A DNA stretch of 64,000 nt from positions 2,170,001 through 2,234,000 of the forward strand of contig NZ_JAHVAO010000001.1 in NCBI RefSeq assembly GCF_019264345.1, read 5' to 3'. Under the pieces are notes generated by a model. It searched no databases. It was not told the DNA's origin and saw only the letters and a program-made list of their open reading frames with translations. Made by a program: the position numbers and the translations under genes. This DNA comes from Marinobacter arenosus. GTDB taxonomy: Bacteria > Pseudomonadota > Gammaproteobacteria > Pseudomonadales > Oleiphilaceae. How positions within the stretch are numbered: position 1 is the first letter of the stretch; each line of letters opens with the position of its first letter. Of this stretch, positions 63,481 to 64,000 are shown piece by piece.

Positions 63481-63888
63481 ATGACGGCATCCACCGCTGA
63501 CGAACAACGTGTAAGACTCGACAAATGGCTCTGGGCGGCACGGTTCTACAAGACCCGCTCCCTGGCCAAGGAAGCCATCGAAGGCGGCAAGGTCCACTAC
63601 AACAGCCAGCGCTGCAAGCCCGGCAAGGTGGTGGAGACCGGCGCCAAAGTCACCCTGCGATTGGGCTGGCAGGAAAAGGTGGTGATCATTGATGACATCA
63701 GCGACCGTCGCCGGGGCGCGCCCGAAGCCCAGAAGCTCTACCACGAGACCGACGACAGCGTGAAAAAACGCGAGGACCTGGCCTGGCAACGAAAAACCAT
63801 GCAGGCCGCCCAGTTACCGCCGGCACGCAGACCGTCCAAGAAAGATCGTCGCGACATCCAGCGCTTCCGTGAGCAGAACAACATCTGA
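63481..63888 (+). CDS. hslR: Ribosome-associated heat-shock protein Hsp15 (HslR)
   Basis: 135 residues: S4 RNA-binding domain (RVRLDKWLWAARFYKTRSLA; EAIEGGKVHYNSQRCKPGKV) and a basic C-terminal tail (RRPSKKDRRDIQRFREQNN). It recycles 50S subunits that carry nascent chains after heat shock. Preceded by GAGGAGA. Probably in an operon with yrfG and hslO. Confidence 0.95.
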   Translation: MTASTADEQRVRLDKWLWAARFYKTRSLAKEAIEGGKVHYNSQRCKPGKVVETGAKVTLRLGWQEKVVIIDDISDRRRGAPEAQKLYHETDDSVKKREDLAWQRKTMQAAQLPPARRPSKKDRRDIQRFREQNNI

Positions 63889-63901
63889 GCCCTTTCAGCA
63901 G

Positions 63902-63923
63902 GCCCCGGGACCAACACCGGGGC
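63902..63923 (+). other. GC hairpin between hslR and hslO
   Basis: Stem GCCCCGG / CCGGGGC with an 8-base loop, no T-tract after it. It may lower read-through or stabilise the hslR message. Confidence 0.4.
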
Positions 63924-63967
63924 ACGATTGAACCCAATTCAGCAGTCAGTTTTTCAGGAGAAACACC

Positions 63968-64000
63968 ATGGCATCCCGCGACCAATTCCAGCGCTTTATC
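63968..64000 (+). CDS. hslO: Start of Hsp33 redox chaperone gene hslO (partial, right edge)
   Basis: ATG at 63968 with a CAGGAGA site 7 bases upstream; only 11 codons (MASRDQFQRFI) are in the window. The identification rests on the conserved yrfG-hslR-hslO order and the D-Q-x-x-R-F/Y pattern at the Hsp33 N terminus. Confidence 0.6.
   Translation, partial: MASRDQFQRFI

Noticed and set aside
1..64000. tRNA, rRNA, CRISPR arrays, insertion sequences
   Set aside because: No cloverleaf-like sequence with CCA/T-loop pattern, no regularly spaced repeats and no transposase frame flanked by inverted repeats was found by reading.

Overview
The window looks like a chromosomal segment of a marine gammaproteobacterium, most likely Marinobacter or a close relative. 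The basis is the housekeeping content (rsmD / ftsY-ftsE-ftsX-rpoH, mutM, yrfG-hslR-hslO, greB) and the moderately GC-rich coding style. This is inference from gene content; no database search was possible.

Layout. (1) Positions 1-25.2 kb, all leftward: a complete type VI secretion system (T6SS) in the order tssB-tssC-tssE-tssF-tssG-tagH-tssJ-tssK-tssL-tssH-vasH-tagO-tssA-tssM, followed by vgrG, a DUF4123 adaptor gene and a very large putative effector that runs off the left edge. The order matches the large T6SS cluster of Vibrio cholerae. No hcp gene is present, so the tube protein must be encoded elsewhere. (2) Positions 25.5-37.9 kb: an AT-richer island. Three tightly packed rightward genes encode a P-loop ATPase, an unrecognised protein of 513 residues, and an 1811-residue protein with a PD-(D/E)XK-like nuclease motif and a C-terminal HerA/FtsK-type ATPase. 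They are followed by a HhH-GPD DNA glycosylase with the active-site signature of Mig-type T:G mismatch glycosylases. A convergent, independently promoted 5-methylcytosine DNA methyltransferase closes the island. The three-gene module resembles, in gene sizes and ATPase layout, the DndFGH/DptFGH restriction modules that go with DNA phosphorothioation, but here the partner is a C5 methylase plus a glycosylase able to repair deaminated 5mC. I consider this the best candidate for a little-described phage-defence system. (3) Positions 37.9-42.1 kb: small metabolic genes (DUF4442 hotdog protein, acyl-CoA-binding protein), an orphan integrase core-binding domain protein and a TonB-dependent receptor. 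(4) Positions 42.1-49.8 kb, leftward: a YfiR-like periplasmic protein, a CHASE8-type histidine kinase, a receiver protein and a REC-GGDEF-EAL protein (a c-di-GMP signalling set), then a thiamine-diphosphate enzyme and two citryl-CoA-lyase-like proteins that both lack the usual citrate-synthase catalytic residues. (5) Positions 50-64 kb: greB, a two-component system, glxR-hyi (glyoxylate/tartronate semialdehyde metabolism), rpoH, ftsX-ftsE-ftsY, rsmD, a membrane fatty-acid desaturase, mutM, a small membrane protein, yrfG, hslR and the first codons of hslO.

How the genes work together. The T6SS operon carries its own sigma-54 activator and loads a DUF4123-dependent cargo onto its VgrG. The island is probably a self/non-self discrimination system: the methylase marks host DNA from its own promoter, the glycosylase limits the C-to-T mutation cost of methylation, and the ATPase/nuclease triad acts on unmarked DNA. 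That last step is inference. No tRNA, rRNA, CRISPR array or insertion sequence was seen.
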